NCBI GenBank assembly: GCA_020629995.1
Contig: JAHDCH010000010.1
Location: 1 to 21,518, forward strand
Direction: 5' to 3'
DNA from: Pseudaestuariivita sp.
GTDB taxonomy: Bacteria > Pseudomonadota > Alphaproteobacteria > Rhodobacterales > Rhodobacteraceae
Length of the DNA stretch: 21,518 bases
A model generated the notes under the pieces. The model was not told where the DNA came from and ran no database searches. It saw only the letters and a list, made by a program, of their open reading frames with translations. The translations under genes and the position numbers were made by a program. Shown here piece after piece: positions 1 to 6,987 of this stretch (positions within the stretch are counted from its first letter, which is position 1; the number at the start of each line of letters is the position of its first letter).

Positions 1-454
1 GGCCGCCGCCGATCACAACCACCTTGTTGCCGGGGCCCATGGCCATCATCGCCTCGGTGTCTTCCAGGTCGCGGTAGGGGATCACGCCGTCCAGATCATG
101 GCCGGGCATCGGGATCATGAACGGGGTCGAGCCGGTGCCGAGGATCAGCTTGTCATATTCCACATCGCCGTTTGGCGCCTTGATCACCTTGTTGGCGCGG
201 TCGATGCCGCTGACCGCCTCGCCAAAGCGGCAGGTGATGCCGCGCTCGGCATACCAGGCGTCATCGTGGGTGACGATGTCCTCGTAGGTCTGATCGCCCG
301 CCAGAACCGGCGAGAGCATGATGCGGTTATAGTTCCCGCGTGGCTCGGCGTTGAACAGGGTGATGTCAAAGGCGTCCGGTGCGGCGTCGGTCAGGTGCTC
401 CAGCACTCGGCCCGAGGCCATGCCGGCTCCGATCACGACAAGTTTCGTGGTCAT
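1..454 (-). CDS. nirB: Assimilatory nitrite reductase [NAD(P)H] large subunit, N-terminal part (cut by window edge)
   Basis: Only the first 151 codons are present; the gene continues beyond base 1. The protein begins MTTKLVVIGAGMASGRVLEH, a Rossmann FAD-binding start (VIGAGMASG) typical of the NirB/NasB flavoprotein domain. It continues with an NRIMLSPVLAG segment, a GSTPF segment near residue 108, and KVVVIGGG at the edge, which begins the NAD(P)H-binding half. In this family the full protein (about 800 residues) also carries an Fe-S/siroheme domain and reduces nitrite to ammonium in the cytoplasm with NirD. The start is ATG 454-452, five bases after the stop of the double ATPase gene, so it is surely co-transcribed with the nitrate transporter. 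That placement supports an assimilatory role. A generic pyridine-nucleotide oxidoreductase is the only alternative and is unlikely given the context. Confidence 0.9.
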   Translation of the reverse strand, partial: MTTKLVVIGAGMASGRVLEHLTDAAPDAFDITLFNAEPRGNYNRIMLSPVLAGDQTYEDIVTHDDAWYAERGITCRFGEAVSGIDRANKVIKAPNGDVEYDKLILGTGSTPFMIPMPGHDLDGVIPYRDLEDTEAMMAMGPGNKVVVIGGG

Positions 455-459
455 ACCGT

Positions 460-2151
460 TCACTCCGCTGCGATGGCCGATGCGGCCGGTTTGGGTTTGG
501 GTTTGGCGCCGTGCTCGTATTCTTCGAGGAAATCGAGCACTTCCTGCCGGTAGGCATAGTAATCCGGGTGCGCCAGAAGGGCCTTGCGGGTGCGCGGGCG
601 CGGCAGGTCAACCTTGGTGATCTTGCCGATGGTGGCGCGGGGGCCGTTGGTCATCATCACCACGCGGTCGGCCAGCAGGATCGCCTCGTCCACGTCATGG
701 GTGACGCAGATCGCGGTGACCTTGGTGCGCGACCAGACTTCCATCAGCACTTCCTGCAGCTCCCACCGGGTGAGGCTGTCCAGCATGCCAAAGGGTTCGT
801 CCAACAACAGCAGCTTGGGCGACAGGGCAAAGGCGCGGGCGATGCCGACGCGCTGTTTCATGCCGTTCGACAGCGACGCGGCGGGTTTGTCCATCGCATC
901 GGCAAGGCCGACCCGTTCGAGGTAGTAATCCACCACATCCTGCTTTTCCGCGCGGCTGGCGCGGGGATAGACGCGGTCGACCCCGATGGCGCAGTTTTCC
1001 CGCGCGGTCAGCCATGGAAACAGCGACGGCGATTGGAAGACCACCGCACGTTCGGGGTCCGCGCCTTCGACATGGCGGCCATCCAGCTTGATCGCGCCCT
1101 TGGAGATCTCATTGAGCCCCGCCGCCATGGTCAGCACGGTGGATTTGCCGCAGCCCGAATGCCCGATCAGCGAAATGAATTCGCCCTTGTCGAGCTTGAG
1201 GTCGAAATCCTCGACCACGGTGAGCGGCCCCTTGGGCGTGGGATAGACCTTGTGCAGCTGGGAAAAGTCGAGAAAGCGGTTTTCGATCAGACCCTTCTGC
1301 GCGTCGGCGACCGCGGTCGGGACGCCGTGGATCGGCGTGACGTCGGGCAGGATTTTGCTGCCTTCGACCTTGGCCTCGATCCCCACATCCATCAGCGTGC
1401 GGGTCACTTCGGCGCGCAGCTGCTTGAACCCGTCGTGCGTGTTCATCGCAGTGCGGTCGCGGGGGCGGGGGATATCCACGGTAAACTCGCGGCCCAGCGT
1501 GCCGTCGGGGTTCAGCGCGATGATCCGGTCGGCCAGAACGATGGCCTCGTCCACGTCATTGGTGATCAGCACGCAGGTCTTTTTCTCGGCGTCCCAGATC
1601 GCCTCGATCTCGTCCGCCAGATTGGCGCGGGTCAGCGCATCCAGCGCCGACAGCGGCTCGTCCAGCAGCAGCACCTCGGGGTTCATCGCCAGCGCGCGGG
1701 CCACGTTGACCCGTTGGCGCATGCCGCCCGACAATTCTGCAGGTCGGCGCGTGGCGGCGTGGCTGAGGCCGACCATGTTGACGTAATGCGCGGCCTTTTC
1801 GGCCCGCTCGCCCTTGGACAGTTTGGGAAAGACGGTGTCGACCGCCAGCTGCACATTGCCCGTCACCGTCAGCCAGGGCATCAGCGAATAGCTTTGAAAG
1901 ATCACGCCGCGTTCGGGGCCGGGGCCGGCGATGGGGGCGCCTTTGAACAGCGCCTCGCCGGTGGTGGGCGTGTCGATCCCCGCCAGCATGTTGATCAGCG
2001 TCGTCTTGCCGGTGCCGGAAAAGCCCAGCAGGACCACGAACTCTCCCTCGGCGACGCTCAGGTCGATCCCTTTCAGGACATCGGTCCGCGCGGTGCCTTC
2101 GCCGAAAGACTTGGTGACGTTTTTCAACTCAAGAATGGACATGACGCTCAC
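460..2151 (-). CDS. nrtC: Nitrate ABC transporter, tandem double ATP-binding protein (NrtC/NrtD-like fusion)
   Basis: This 563-residue protein holds two complete ABC ATPase domains and should energise nitrate import with NrtB. Domain 1 has Walker A GFSGTGKT (43-50), Q-loop Q86, signature LSGGM (140-144) and Walker B LLLDE (161-165). Domain 2 has Walker A GHSGCGKS (330-337), Q373, signature LSNGM (427-431), Walker B ending D451-E452 and switch His485. In domain 1 the switch histidine is Asn198 (codon 1560-1558). The linker is about residues 225-290 and the tail is Lys/Pro-rich. Cyanobacterial NrtC instead fuses one ATPase to an NrtA-like domain, so this is a different architecture. The first possible start is GTG at 2151, overlapping the nrtB stop by four bases; ATG at 2142 (giving MSILELKNV) is equally plausible and has a weak GGTGAG upstream. 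nirB follows after five bases. Confidence 0.93.
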   Translation of the reverse strand: MSVMSILELKNVTKSFGEGTARTDVLKGIDLSVAEGEFVVLLGFSGTGKTTLINMLAGIDTPTTGEALFKGAPIAGPGPERGVIFQSYSLMPWLTVTGNVQLAVDTVFPKLSKGERAEKAAHYVNMVGLSHAATRRPAELSGGMRQRVNVARALAMNPEVLLLDEPLSALDALTRANLADEIEAIWDAEKKTCVLITNDVDEAIVLADRIIALNPDGTLGREFTVDIPRPRDRTAMNTHDGFKQLRAEVTRTLMDVGIEAKVEGSKILPDVTPIHGVPTAVADAQKGLIENRFLDFSQLHKVYPTPKGPLTVVEDFDLKLDKGEFISLIGHSGCGKSTVLTMAAGLNEISKGAIKLDGRHVEGADPERAVVFQSPSLFPWLTARENCAIGVDRVYPRASRAEKQDVVDYYLERVGLADAMDKPAASLSNGMKQRVGIARAFALSPKLLLLDEPFGMLDSLTRWELQEVLMEVWSRTKVTAICVTHDVDEAILLADRVVMMTNGPRATIGKITKVDLPRPRTRKALLAHPDYYAYRQEVLDFLEEYEHGAKPKPKPAASAIAAE

Positions 2152-3224
2152 CGGTGGTTCGAGAAGGTAAAGAGGGACTGGATCGCGTACATCAGGCGGT
2201 CGAGCAAAAAGCCGATGATGCCGATGGTGAAGACCGCGACCATGATCTTGGCCAGGCTTTGCGACGACCCGTTCTGGAACTCATCCCAGACGAATTTGCC
2301 GAGGCCGGGGTTCTGCGCCAGCATTTCGGCGGCGATCAGCACCATCCAGCCCACGCCCAGCGACAGGCGCAAACCGGTAAAGATCAGCGGCAGGGCCGAA
2401 GGCAGGACCAGCTTGGTGATCTTGGTCCAGGTGTTCATCTTGAGCACCTTGGACACGTTCACCAGATCCTTGTCGATGCTCGCCACGCCCAGCGATGTGT
2501 TGATCAGCGTCGGCCAGAGCGAACACAGCGTGACCGTGATGGCCGAGTTGAGGAAGCTTTTGGAAAACAGCCCGTCGTTGGTGACGTAGACGGCCGAGAC
2601 CACCATCGTCACGATGGGCAGCCACGCCAGCGGTGACACCGGTTTGAAGATCTGGATGATCGGGTTCAGCGCCGCATTGGCGGTGGGCGACAGGCCCGCG
2701 GCGATGCCCAGAGGGATCGCGATGACCGATGCGATAAGAAAGCCGAAGAAGACCGTTTTGATCGAGGTCCAGATCTGCTGGTAATAGCTGGGAGAGCCCG
2801 TATAGGCGCGCTCGACCGGCTCGCGGCCCTGTTCGATACGGCGCTCGTTCAGCTTGGCGACCTGATCTTCGAACTTGGCCTTGGAGGCGGCTTTGGCCTG
2901 CGCGTCTTCGTGCAGGTTGACCGCCTGTTCCCAGACCTGGGCGGGGCCGGGCACGGCGCCAAGAGAGGTTTGCACCGTGGGCGCCAGAGTGCCCCACAGC
3001 GTCAGGAACGCAGCGATGGCCAGCAGGGGCACCCCAAGAAGACGCCAGATTTCAGAGACTTGCGCGCGGGGGTTGTCGCCAGCCGCGGCCTTGAGCAAGG
3101 GCGTCAGCCACGACAGGCCCAGAACCTGGAACCAGCGGTCAGCCTTGGTGATGCGAGAGAAGATGCGGGTGCGCCGGGCTTCGCGCTCTTCGGCGGCGGC
3201 GCTGGCGGGGTCTATGGCGGTCAT
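2148..3224 (-). CDS. nrtB: Nitrate ABC transporter permease
   Basis: This is a 358-residue inner-membrane permease of the NrtB/SsuB/TauC class. One membrane segment lies near 62-82. The core helices follow near 152-178, 195-215, 226-245, 280-300 and 325-345. The cytoplasmic coupling loop that docks on the ATPases is in about 247-280 (IDKDLVNVSKVLKM followed by LVLPSALP). The first 60 residues are charged, and a hydrophilic stretch of about 40 residues (about 103-145, rich in Lys, Glu and Ala) separates helix 1 from the transport core. The start is ATG 3224-3222 with AGGA upstream, 78 bases after the nrtA stop. The stop overlaps the first start option of the ATPase gene, indicating translational coupling. 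Substrate is assigned from the NrtA, NasS and nirB neighbours. Confidence 0.93.
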   Translation of the reverse strand: MTAIDPASAAAEEREARRTRIFSRITKADRWFQVLGLSWLTPLLKAAAGDNPRAQVSEIWRLLGVPLLAIAAFLTLWGTLAPTVQTSLGAVPGPAQVWEQAVNLHEDAQAKAASKAKFEDQVAKLNERRIEQGREPVERAYTGSPSYYQQIWTSIKTVFFGFLIASVIAIPLGIAAGLSPTANAALNPIIQIFKPVSPLAWLPIVTMVVSAVYVTNDGLFSKSFLNSAITVTLCSLWPTLINTSLGVASIDKDLVNVSKVLKMNTWTKITKLVLPSALPLIFTGLRLSLGVGWMVLIAAEMLAQNPGLGKFVWDEFQNGSSQSLAKIMVAVFTIGIIGFLLDRLMYAIQSLFTFSNHR

Positions 3225-3263
3225 GGCGGTCAGTCCTGCTGGAGTGGCAAAGGCGGTGGGAAA

Positions 3264-3292
3264 CGGGCCGGCGGATCAAAGCCGCCGGCCCG
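3264..3292 (-). promoter_or_regulatory. Intercistronic hairpin between nrtA and nrtB
   Basis: A perfect 11-bp GC-only stem (3264-3274 with 3282-3292) closes a 7-nt loop. It lies in the 78-bp gap after the nrtA stop. It is not followed by a U-run in the direction of transcription, so it is more likely an mRNA-stabilising or processing structure, or a partial attenuator, than a full terminator. Such structures commonly leave binding-protein mRNA in excess over permease mRNA. The pairing is seen; the function is inferred. Confidence 0.6.
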
Positions 3293-3302
3293 GAAGGGGC
3301 GC

Positions 3303-4673
3303 TTAGCCCTGCACTTCGTTACCGACGACGATCTGCTCGCCCTTCAGCCCGATCGGCAGGCTTTCGAGATAGGCGTTCGGCGTGCGGCCGTCGTAAGGAA
3401 TGCCGTCGATTATGTCTTCGGCGGGCGTTGGGGCCTTGTAGCCATCGCTGTCCCAGGGGAAGTCGGCCTCGTTTGCCAGACCGTCGTCCACCAGCATCCG
3501 CGCAGCGGCAAGATAGATGTCGGGGCGATAGACCTTTTCGGCAGTTTCCTTGAACCACGCGTCGGACTTCGGCTCGGCGATCTGGCCCCAGCGGCGCATC
3601 TGGGTCAGGTACCAGATGGCGTCGGAATAGAAGGGGTAGGTCGCGTTGTAGCGGAAGAAGACGTTAAAGTCGGGGATGTCGCGCTTGTCGCCTTTTTCGA
3701 ACTCGAAAAAGCCGGTCATCGAATTGGCGATCACGTCGTAATCCGCGCCCACATATTCGGGCCGCGACAGGATCTCGACGGCGGCGGGGCGGTTGGCGTT
3801 GTCGTTTTCATCCAGCCAGATGGCGGCGCGGATCAACGCTTTGGTCACGGCCAGCGTGGTGTTGGGATATTGTTCGGCGAATTCCTTGGTGATGCCGAAC
3901 ACCTTTTCGGGGTTGTTCTTCCACAGCTGGTAATCGGTGATGACCGGCACGCCGATGCCCTTGAACACCGCCTGCTGGTTCCACGGCTCGCCCACGCAAT
4001 AGCCAAAGATCGTGCCAGCCTCGAGCGTGGCGGGCATTTGCGGCGGCGGGGTCACCGACAGCAGCACATCCGCGCCGATCTGACCCGAGATGTTTTCGGG
4101 GCTGTAATAGCCCGGCTCCAGCCCGCCAGCGGCAAGCCAATAGCGCAATTCGTAGTTGTGGGTCGAGACGGGGAAGACCATGCCCATGTTGAAGGGCACG
4201 CCCTTGGATTGGTAATCCTCGACGACCGGCTTCAGGGCCGAGGCGCTGATCGGGTGCACGGGGCGGCCATCGTCCATCGACGGGATGTGCGGGCGCATCT
4301 GCTCCCAGATCTCGTTGGACACGGTGATGCCGTTGCCGTTCAGGTCCATCGAAAAGGGCGTGATGATGTGCGCCTCGGTGCCGTAGCCGATGGTGGCGGC
4401 GAGCGGCTGACCCGCCAGCATGTGCGCGCCGTCAAGCTGCCCGTCGATCACGCCGTCCAGCAGCACTTTCCAGTTGGCTTGCGCCTCGAGCGTCACGAAC
4501 AGGCCTTCGTCCAGGAAATAACCCTGTTCATAGGCCACGGCGAGAGGGGCCATATCCGTCAGCTTGATAAAGCCGAACGTCAGCTCGTCCTTTTCCAGCT
4601 CCAAAAGCTCGGCCATGGCCGGGCCGGCCAGAGACGCGGCCATAGCTGCCGTCATCAGCAGGTTTTTCATCAT
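3303..4673 (-). CDS. nrtA: Periplasmic nitrate-binding protein of the ABC transporter
   Basis: This is a 456-residue NrtA/CmpA-family solute-binding protein that should capture nitrate in the periplasm and deliver it to NrtB. Residues 1-21 form a Sec-type signal peptide ending AMA before [10 protein letters not shown]. Family landmarks are [21 protein letters not shown], the [13 protein letters not shown] segment, [28 protein letters not shown] and [12 protein letters not shown]. NasS shares the CVGEPW motif. The protein lacks the lipobox seen in cyanobacterial NrtA, so it is probably soluble. Two consecutive ATG codons (4673-4671 and 4670-4668) follow an AAGGAA ribosome site; either could start it. 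It is the first gene of nrtAB-nrtC-nirB and is preceded by a long structured leader. Nitrite could also be a ligand; a bicarbonate-binding CmpA role is unlikely beside nirB and nasST. Confidence 0.95.
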   Translation of the reverse strand: MMKNLLMTAAMAASLAGPAMAELLELEKDELTFGFIKLTDMAPLAVAYEQGYFLDEGLFVTLEAQANWKVLLDGVIDGQLDGAHMLAGQPLAATIGYGTEAHIITPFSMDLNGNGITVSNEIWEQMRPHIPSMDDGRPVHPISASALKPVVEDYQSKGVPFNMGMVFPVSTHNYELRYWLAAGGLEPGYYSPENISGQIGADVLLSVTPPPQMPATLEAGTIFGYCVGEPWNQQAVFKGIGVPVITDYQLWKNNPEKVFGITKEFAEQYPNTTLAVTKALIRAAIWLDENDNANRPAAVEILSRPEYVGADYDVIANSMTGFFEFEKGDKRDIPDFNVFFRYNATYPFYSDAIWYLTQMRRWGQIAEPKSDAWFKETAEKVYRPDIYLAAARMLVDDGLANEADFPWDSDGYKAPTPAEDIIDGIPYDGRTPNAYLESLPIGLKGEQIVVGNEVQG

Positions 4674-4730
4674 TCAGTTCCTTTCTGTGCCCGCGTACCG
4701 CCGGAGGAGAGGCGGGACGCGTCAAAACGC

Positions 4731-4782
4731 AAAAAGGCCGCAGCGACAGCCGTGCATCCTGCACAGCATGTCGAGCGACCTT
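4731..4782 (-). terminator. Leader intrinsic terminator upstream of nrtA (attenuator)
   Basis: In the minus-strand RNA, about 21 base pairs can form between 4760-4782 and 4734-4756, with a GGA apical loop, one bulged U (4768), a small internal loop and two G-U pairs. The stem runs straight into UUUUU (4735-4731), giving a classical intrinsic terminator 57 nt before the nrtA ATG. Its 5' arm contains bases 4772-4782, which are also needed for the upstream hexaloop hairpin, so the two structures are mutually exclusive. Pairing was worked out by hand. Confidence 0.85.
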
Positions 4783-4841
4783 GCTCGGGAGGGTCCCGGT
4801 CATTCGGGGAATTTCAGATCAGGACCATCGTTGCCCCTGAT
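4772..4841 (-). promoter_or_regulatory. ANTAR (NasT) target RNA: two hexaloop hairpins in the nrtA leader
   Basis: The 5' hairpin P1 (4818-4841) pairs nine positions (one G-G mismatch, one G-U) around the hexaloop AACGAU. The 3' hairpin P2 (4772-4787) is a perfect 5-bp stem, CGAGC/GCUCG, around AAGGUC. Both loops have A at position 1 and G at position 4, the established signature of ANTAR-protein RNA targets. P2 shares bases 4772-4782 with the 5' arm of the downstream terminator, so P2 formation, stabilised by NasT, should prevent termination. An ANTAR gene (nasT) lies about 1.3 kb upstream on the same strand. The structure is seen in sequence; binding is inferred. Confidence 0.85.
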
Positions 4842-4847
4842 GCGGTC

Positions 4848-4876
4848 AGAATGTGAATCAGATGCTGCGTGGTCAA
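4848..4876 (-). promoter_or_regulatory. Putative sigma-70 promoter of the nrtA leader
   Basis: On the minus strand TTGACC (4876-4871) and CATTCT (4853-4848) are separated by exactly 17 bases. The predicted start is near 4841, which is the first base of leader hairpin P1, so the promoter and RNA structure fit each other. The -10 element is a weak match. I found no convincing sigma-54 (-24/-12) element in the gap. Confidence 0.5.
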
Positions 4877-4902
4877 CACGCGGGCTGCGCAAAGTGCCGG
4901 GA

Positions 4903-4919
4903 ATGCTGCAATGCAGCGT
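4903..4919. promoter_or_regulatory. Dyad upstream of the nrtA promoter
   Basis: GCTGC (4905-4909) and GCAGC (4913-4917) flank AAT, and the arms extend by one G-T and one A-T pair. The site lies about 30 bp upstream of the putative -35 box and downstream of the nasS stop. It has no U-run, so it is not an obvious nasS terminator. It could be an operator for a nitrogen regulator, but it does not clearly match the NtrC consensus. Confidence 0.3.
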
Positions 4920-4954
4920 CCGCAGGCGAGCGCTTGCCACATTTTTGGGCAGGC

Positions 4955-6124
4955 CTAGGCGGTCGGGTCGAAAATCCGGCCATCAAAGAATCCGTCGGCC
5001 TCAAGGATCACGCGCCCGCCTGCCGACGCGACCGGCAAAGGCTCGCGAATCGCGCCTTCCACCTTTTCCGAAGCGCCGGGCATGTCAGCGCCAAGCGGGC
5101 CAAGTGTCTGGCGGTACAGATCGGTGCGAAACACGCGGGCGCCGGTCTGCATGGCGGTGGCCGGGTCCAGCCCGTGATCCTGGGCAAGCCGTTCGGCGAT
5201 CCAGCGGGCCTGGCTGCGCCACGGAAACCCGGCAGCACCGCCGGCAAAGCGTAAAAATCCCGGCACGACACGCTGTTCGCCCTGCGCTGTGGCCGTGAGA
5301 TGCCCGCTGAGGGCGCGGTCGATCAGCTCGGGCGAGGTATCCAGATAGGCGGGCCGCGACAAAAGCTCGGCCGCCGCAGTGCGGGCGCCCGGCCGCGACA
5401 GCCATTGCCCCGCGTGCCACACCGCGCGCATGAGCCGCGCAAGCGTGTCGGGTTCGGCCTCGGCCCAGTCGGTGCGCACGGCCAGCACCTTTTCGGGGGC
5501 AGAGGCCCAGATCGCGCTGCCTGGCAGGATCAGGGCGCCCGCGCCGCTTTCCACAGCGACAGATCCCCATGGCTCGCCCACGCAAAAGGCGTCGATCTCG
5601 CCATCCGCCAAGGCCTGCGCCATCAGGGGCGGGGGAACCGTTCGAATGGTGATCGGCAGATCCGCCAGCCCGGTGCCGGCCACCCAGTAGCGCAGCAGTG
5701 CGACATGCATCGAAAAGGGGAATGGTACTCCAAAGACAACCGGCCCGCCTGCCGCGCCTTTCAACGCGTCGGCCGCGCCGCGTGCGTCGTTCAGGCCAAA
5801 CCCGTGACCCGCTGCGCGCATCCTTGCCGCCAGATCCGCACCTACCCCAACAACCGTGCCGTTGACCGACAGAACAGACACGGCAGACAGTGGCGTTTGC
5901 ACCCCGCCAAGCCCCAGAGCCATGGCCACCGGCACCGGCGACAGCATATGCGCCGCCTCGACCCGGCCAAACGCCAGCATGTCGCGCACGGCGGACCATG
6001 ACGGCGCGGCGCACAGGTCAAGAGCAAGCCCCTCGGACGCGGCAAAGCCCATTTCACGGGCCACGATCAAAGGGGCCGCGTCAACCAGTGGCATGTAGGC
6101 GGCGGTGATGGGCGTGATCTTCAT
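4955..6124 (-). CDS. nasS: NasS-type cytoplasmic nitrate sensor (NrtA homologue)
   Basis: This is a 389-residue protein of the NrtA/CmpA family that starts directly with MKITPITAAYMPLVDAAPLI and has no signal peptide, unlike NrtA downstream. It keeps ligand-site landmarks in shortened form: SAVRDMLAFGRVEAAHMLSP, VFGVPFPFSMH and DAFCVGEPWGSVAVE (compare CVGEPW in NrtA). Known NasS proteins bind nitrate or nitrite in the cytoplasm. Without ligand they hold NasT in an inactive complex; ligand releases NasT. The start ATG (6124-6122) overlaps the nasT stop as ATGA, so the two partners are translationally coupled and probably made in matched amounts. The stop is TAG at 4957-4955, followed by the nrtA leader region. 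No alternative function is likely in this context. Confidence 0.93.
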   Translation of the reverse strand: MKITPITAAYMPLVDAAPLIVAREMGFAASEGLALDLCAAPSWSAVRDMLAFGRVEAAHMLSPVPVAMALGLGGVQTPLSAVSVLSVNGTVVGVGADLAARMRAAGHGFGLNDARGAADALKGAAGGPVVFGVPFPFSMHVALLRYWVAGTGLADLPITIRTVPPPLMAQALADGEIDAFCVGEPWGSVAVESGAGALILPGSAIWASAPEKVLAVRTDWAEAEPDTLARLMRAVWHAGQWLSRPGARTAAAELLSRPAYLDTSPELIDRALSGHLTATAQGEQRVVPGFLRFAGGAAGFPWRSQARWIAERLAQDHGLDPATAMQTGARVFRTDLYRQTLGPLGADMPGASEKVEGAIREPLPVASAGGRVILEADGFFDGRIFDPTA

Positions 6125-6705
6125 CCCAGCAGCCCCGATGCCGTGACAAGCGCTTCGGCCACATCGGCAACGCGCTTGCCCTTGTTCATGGCCGCCTTGC
6201 GCAGCAGGGCATAGGCGGCGTCTTCGTCGATGTCATGGGCCTTCATCAGCAGGCCCTTTGCGCGGTCGATGACCTTGCGTTCTTCCAGAGCGCGGCGTGT
6301 TTCAGCCAGTTCGGTGCGCATCTGGCGCATGACCTGAAAGCGCGCCATCGCCGTTTCCAGAACCGGGTGCAGCCGGTCGGGCTGCAACCCGTCCACCACA
6401 TAGGCCGACACTCCTGCCTCGACCGCCGTGCGCGACAGGCCACTTGCCGCGCCCGAGACAAACATCGCAACCGGCCGTTCCATTGGCCCCGAGGCCAGTG
6501 TCAGTTCTTCGAGAACATCGCGAGTGGGATTGTCGACGTCGATCAGCACGATGTCGGGCTGGTGGGCCGAAATCTGGCGGGCGAGGCTGCTGGCGTTGCC
6601 GATGACAAAGACTTCGCAGTCGGCGCGGTCTTTCAGCGCGTCCACGATTTGCGTGGCGCGATCCCGGTCTTCTTCGACAACAACGATGGTAAGCGCGTCC
6701 GACAT
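6121..6705 (-). CDS. nasT: NasT-type ANTAR transcription antiterminator
   Basis: This is a 194-residue regulator with a receiver-like domain (about 1-120) and an ANTAR RNA-binding domain (about 132-188). The ANTAR core ERKVIDRAKGLLMKAHDID, then DAAYALLRKAAMNKGKRVADVAEA, is canonical. The receiver keeps acidic residues E11-D13, Asp56 and Ser84. At the position of the usual active-site Lys it has AYVVDGL (Asp105), so phosphorylation is unlikely to be the switch; this fits control by NasS binding. It should bind the paired hexaloop RNA in the nrtA leader (4772-4841) and block the terminator there. The start is ATG 6705-6703; I see no strong ribosome site. It overlaps nasS by four bases. The upstream gap (6706-6826) holds its promoter, but no convincing element could be picked. 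Confidence 0.94.
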   Translation of the reverse strand: MSDALTIVVVEEDRDRATQIVDALKDRADCEVFVIGNASSLARQISAHQPDIVLIDVDNPTRDVLEELTLASGPMERPVAMFVSGAASGLSRTAVEAGVSAYVVDGLQPDRLHPVLETAMARFQVMRQMRTELAETRRALEERKVIDRAKGLLMKAHDIDEDAAYALLRKAAMNKGKRVADVAEALVTASGLLG

Positions 6706-6826
6706 GACGCCGGACCATACGCCCGTACCGGCCGGGTCACAGTCTTGCCGGGTCCTGCTGCGTGCCGGGCGCGCAAGTTGCCCATCCTGGCGGCACCGTT
6801 GATTGTTTTTAGGGCAGAAAAGTGAT

Positions 6827-6903
6827 TGGCGATCCCTGAAGGACTCGAACCCTCAACCTGCTGATTAGAAGTCAGCTGCTCTATCCAGTTGAGCTAAGGG
6901 ACC
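6827..6903 (-). tRNA. tRNA-Arg (anticodon UCU)
   Basis: The minus strand folds as a full cloverleaf. The acceptor arms are GGTCCCT/AGGGATC with discriminator G. The D arm is GCTC...GAGC. The anticodon arm is GCTGA/TCAGC with loop CTTCTAA (anticodon TCT). The T arm is GAGGG-TTCGAGT-CCTTC. CCA is encoded at 6829-6827, giving 77 nt in total. It reads AGA codons. It lies between the uspA terminator region and nasT. No integrase or duplicated tRNA 3' end is visible, so there is no sign of an inserted island. Confidence 0.97.
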
Positions 6904-6909
6904 GCTGAT

Positions 6910-6948
6910 CGCAGGTGTAGCGCCCCGCGCGGGGGCGCGCCACTGCGA
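6910..6948 (-). terminator. Hairpin downstream of uspA (possible terminator)
   Basis: A 7-bp GC stem (6920-6926 with 6932-6938) is extended by an outer helix (CGCA..TG with CACTGCG, one bulged G). It lies between the uspA stop and the tRNA gene. There is no U-run after it in the minus-strand direction, so it may terminate weakly or mark a processing site. Confidence 0.4.
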
Positions 6949-6987
6949 AAACAAGGCGAGGCCCGCACGCAAGGGCGGGATGAGCGG

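Noticed and set aside
379..2589. 736-codon open frame on the plus strand
   Set aside because: It is antisense to the double ATPase and nrtB and has no domain character. Long antisense frames are expected in high-GC coding DNA.
2910..4856. 648-codon open frame on the plus strand
   Set aside because: Antisense shadow of nrtB and nrtA; composition is Gly/Arg/His-rich without recognisable folds.
4860..4954. Sigma-54 promoter for nrtA
   Set aside because: GGCAC and TGGCA stretches exist, but no GC doublet stands at the required -12 spacing.
6827..6903. tRNA-Arg as an integration site of a genomic island
   Set aside because: No integrase gene and no repeated tRNA 3' end are visible in the window, and flanking genes are ordinary operons.
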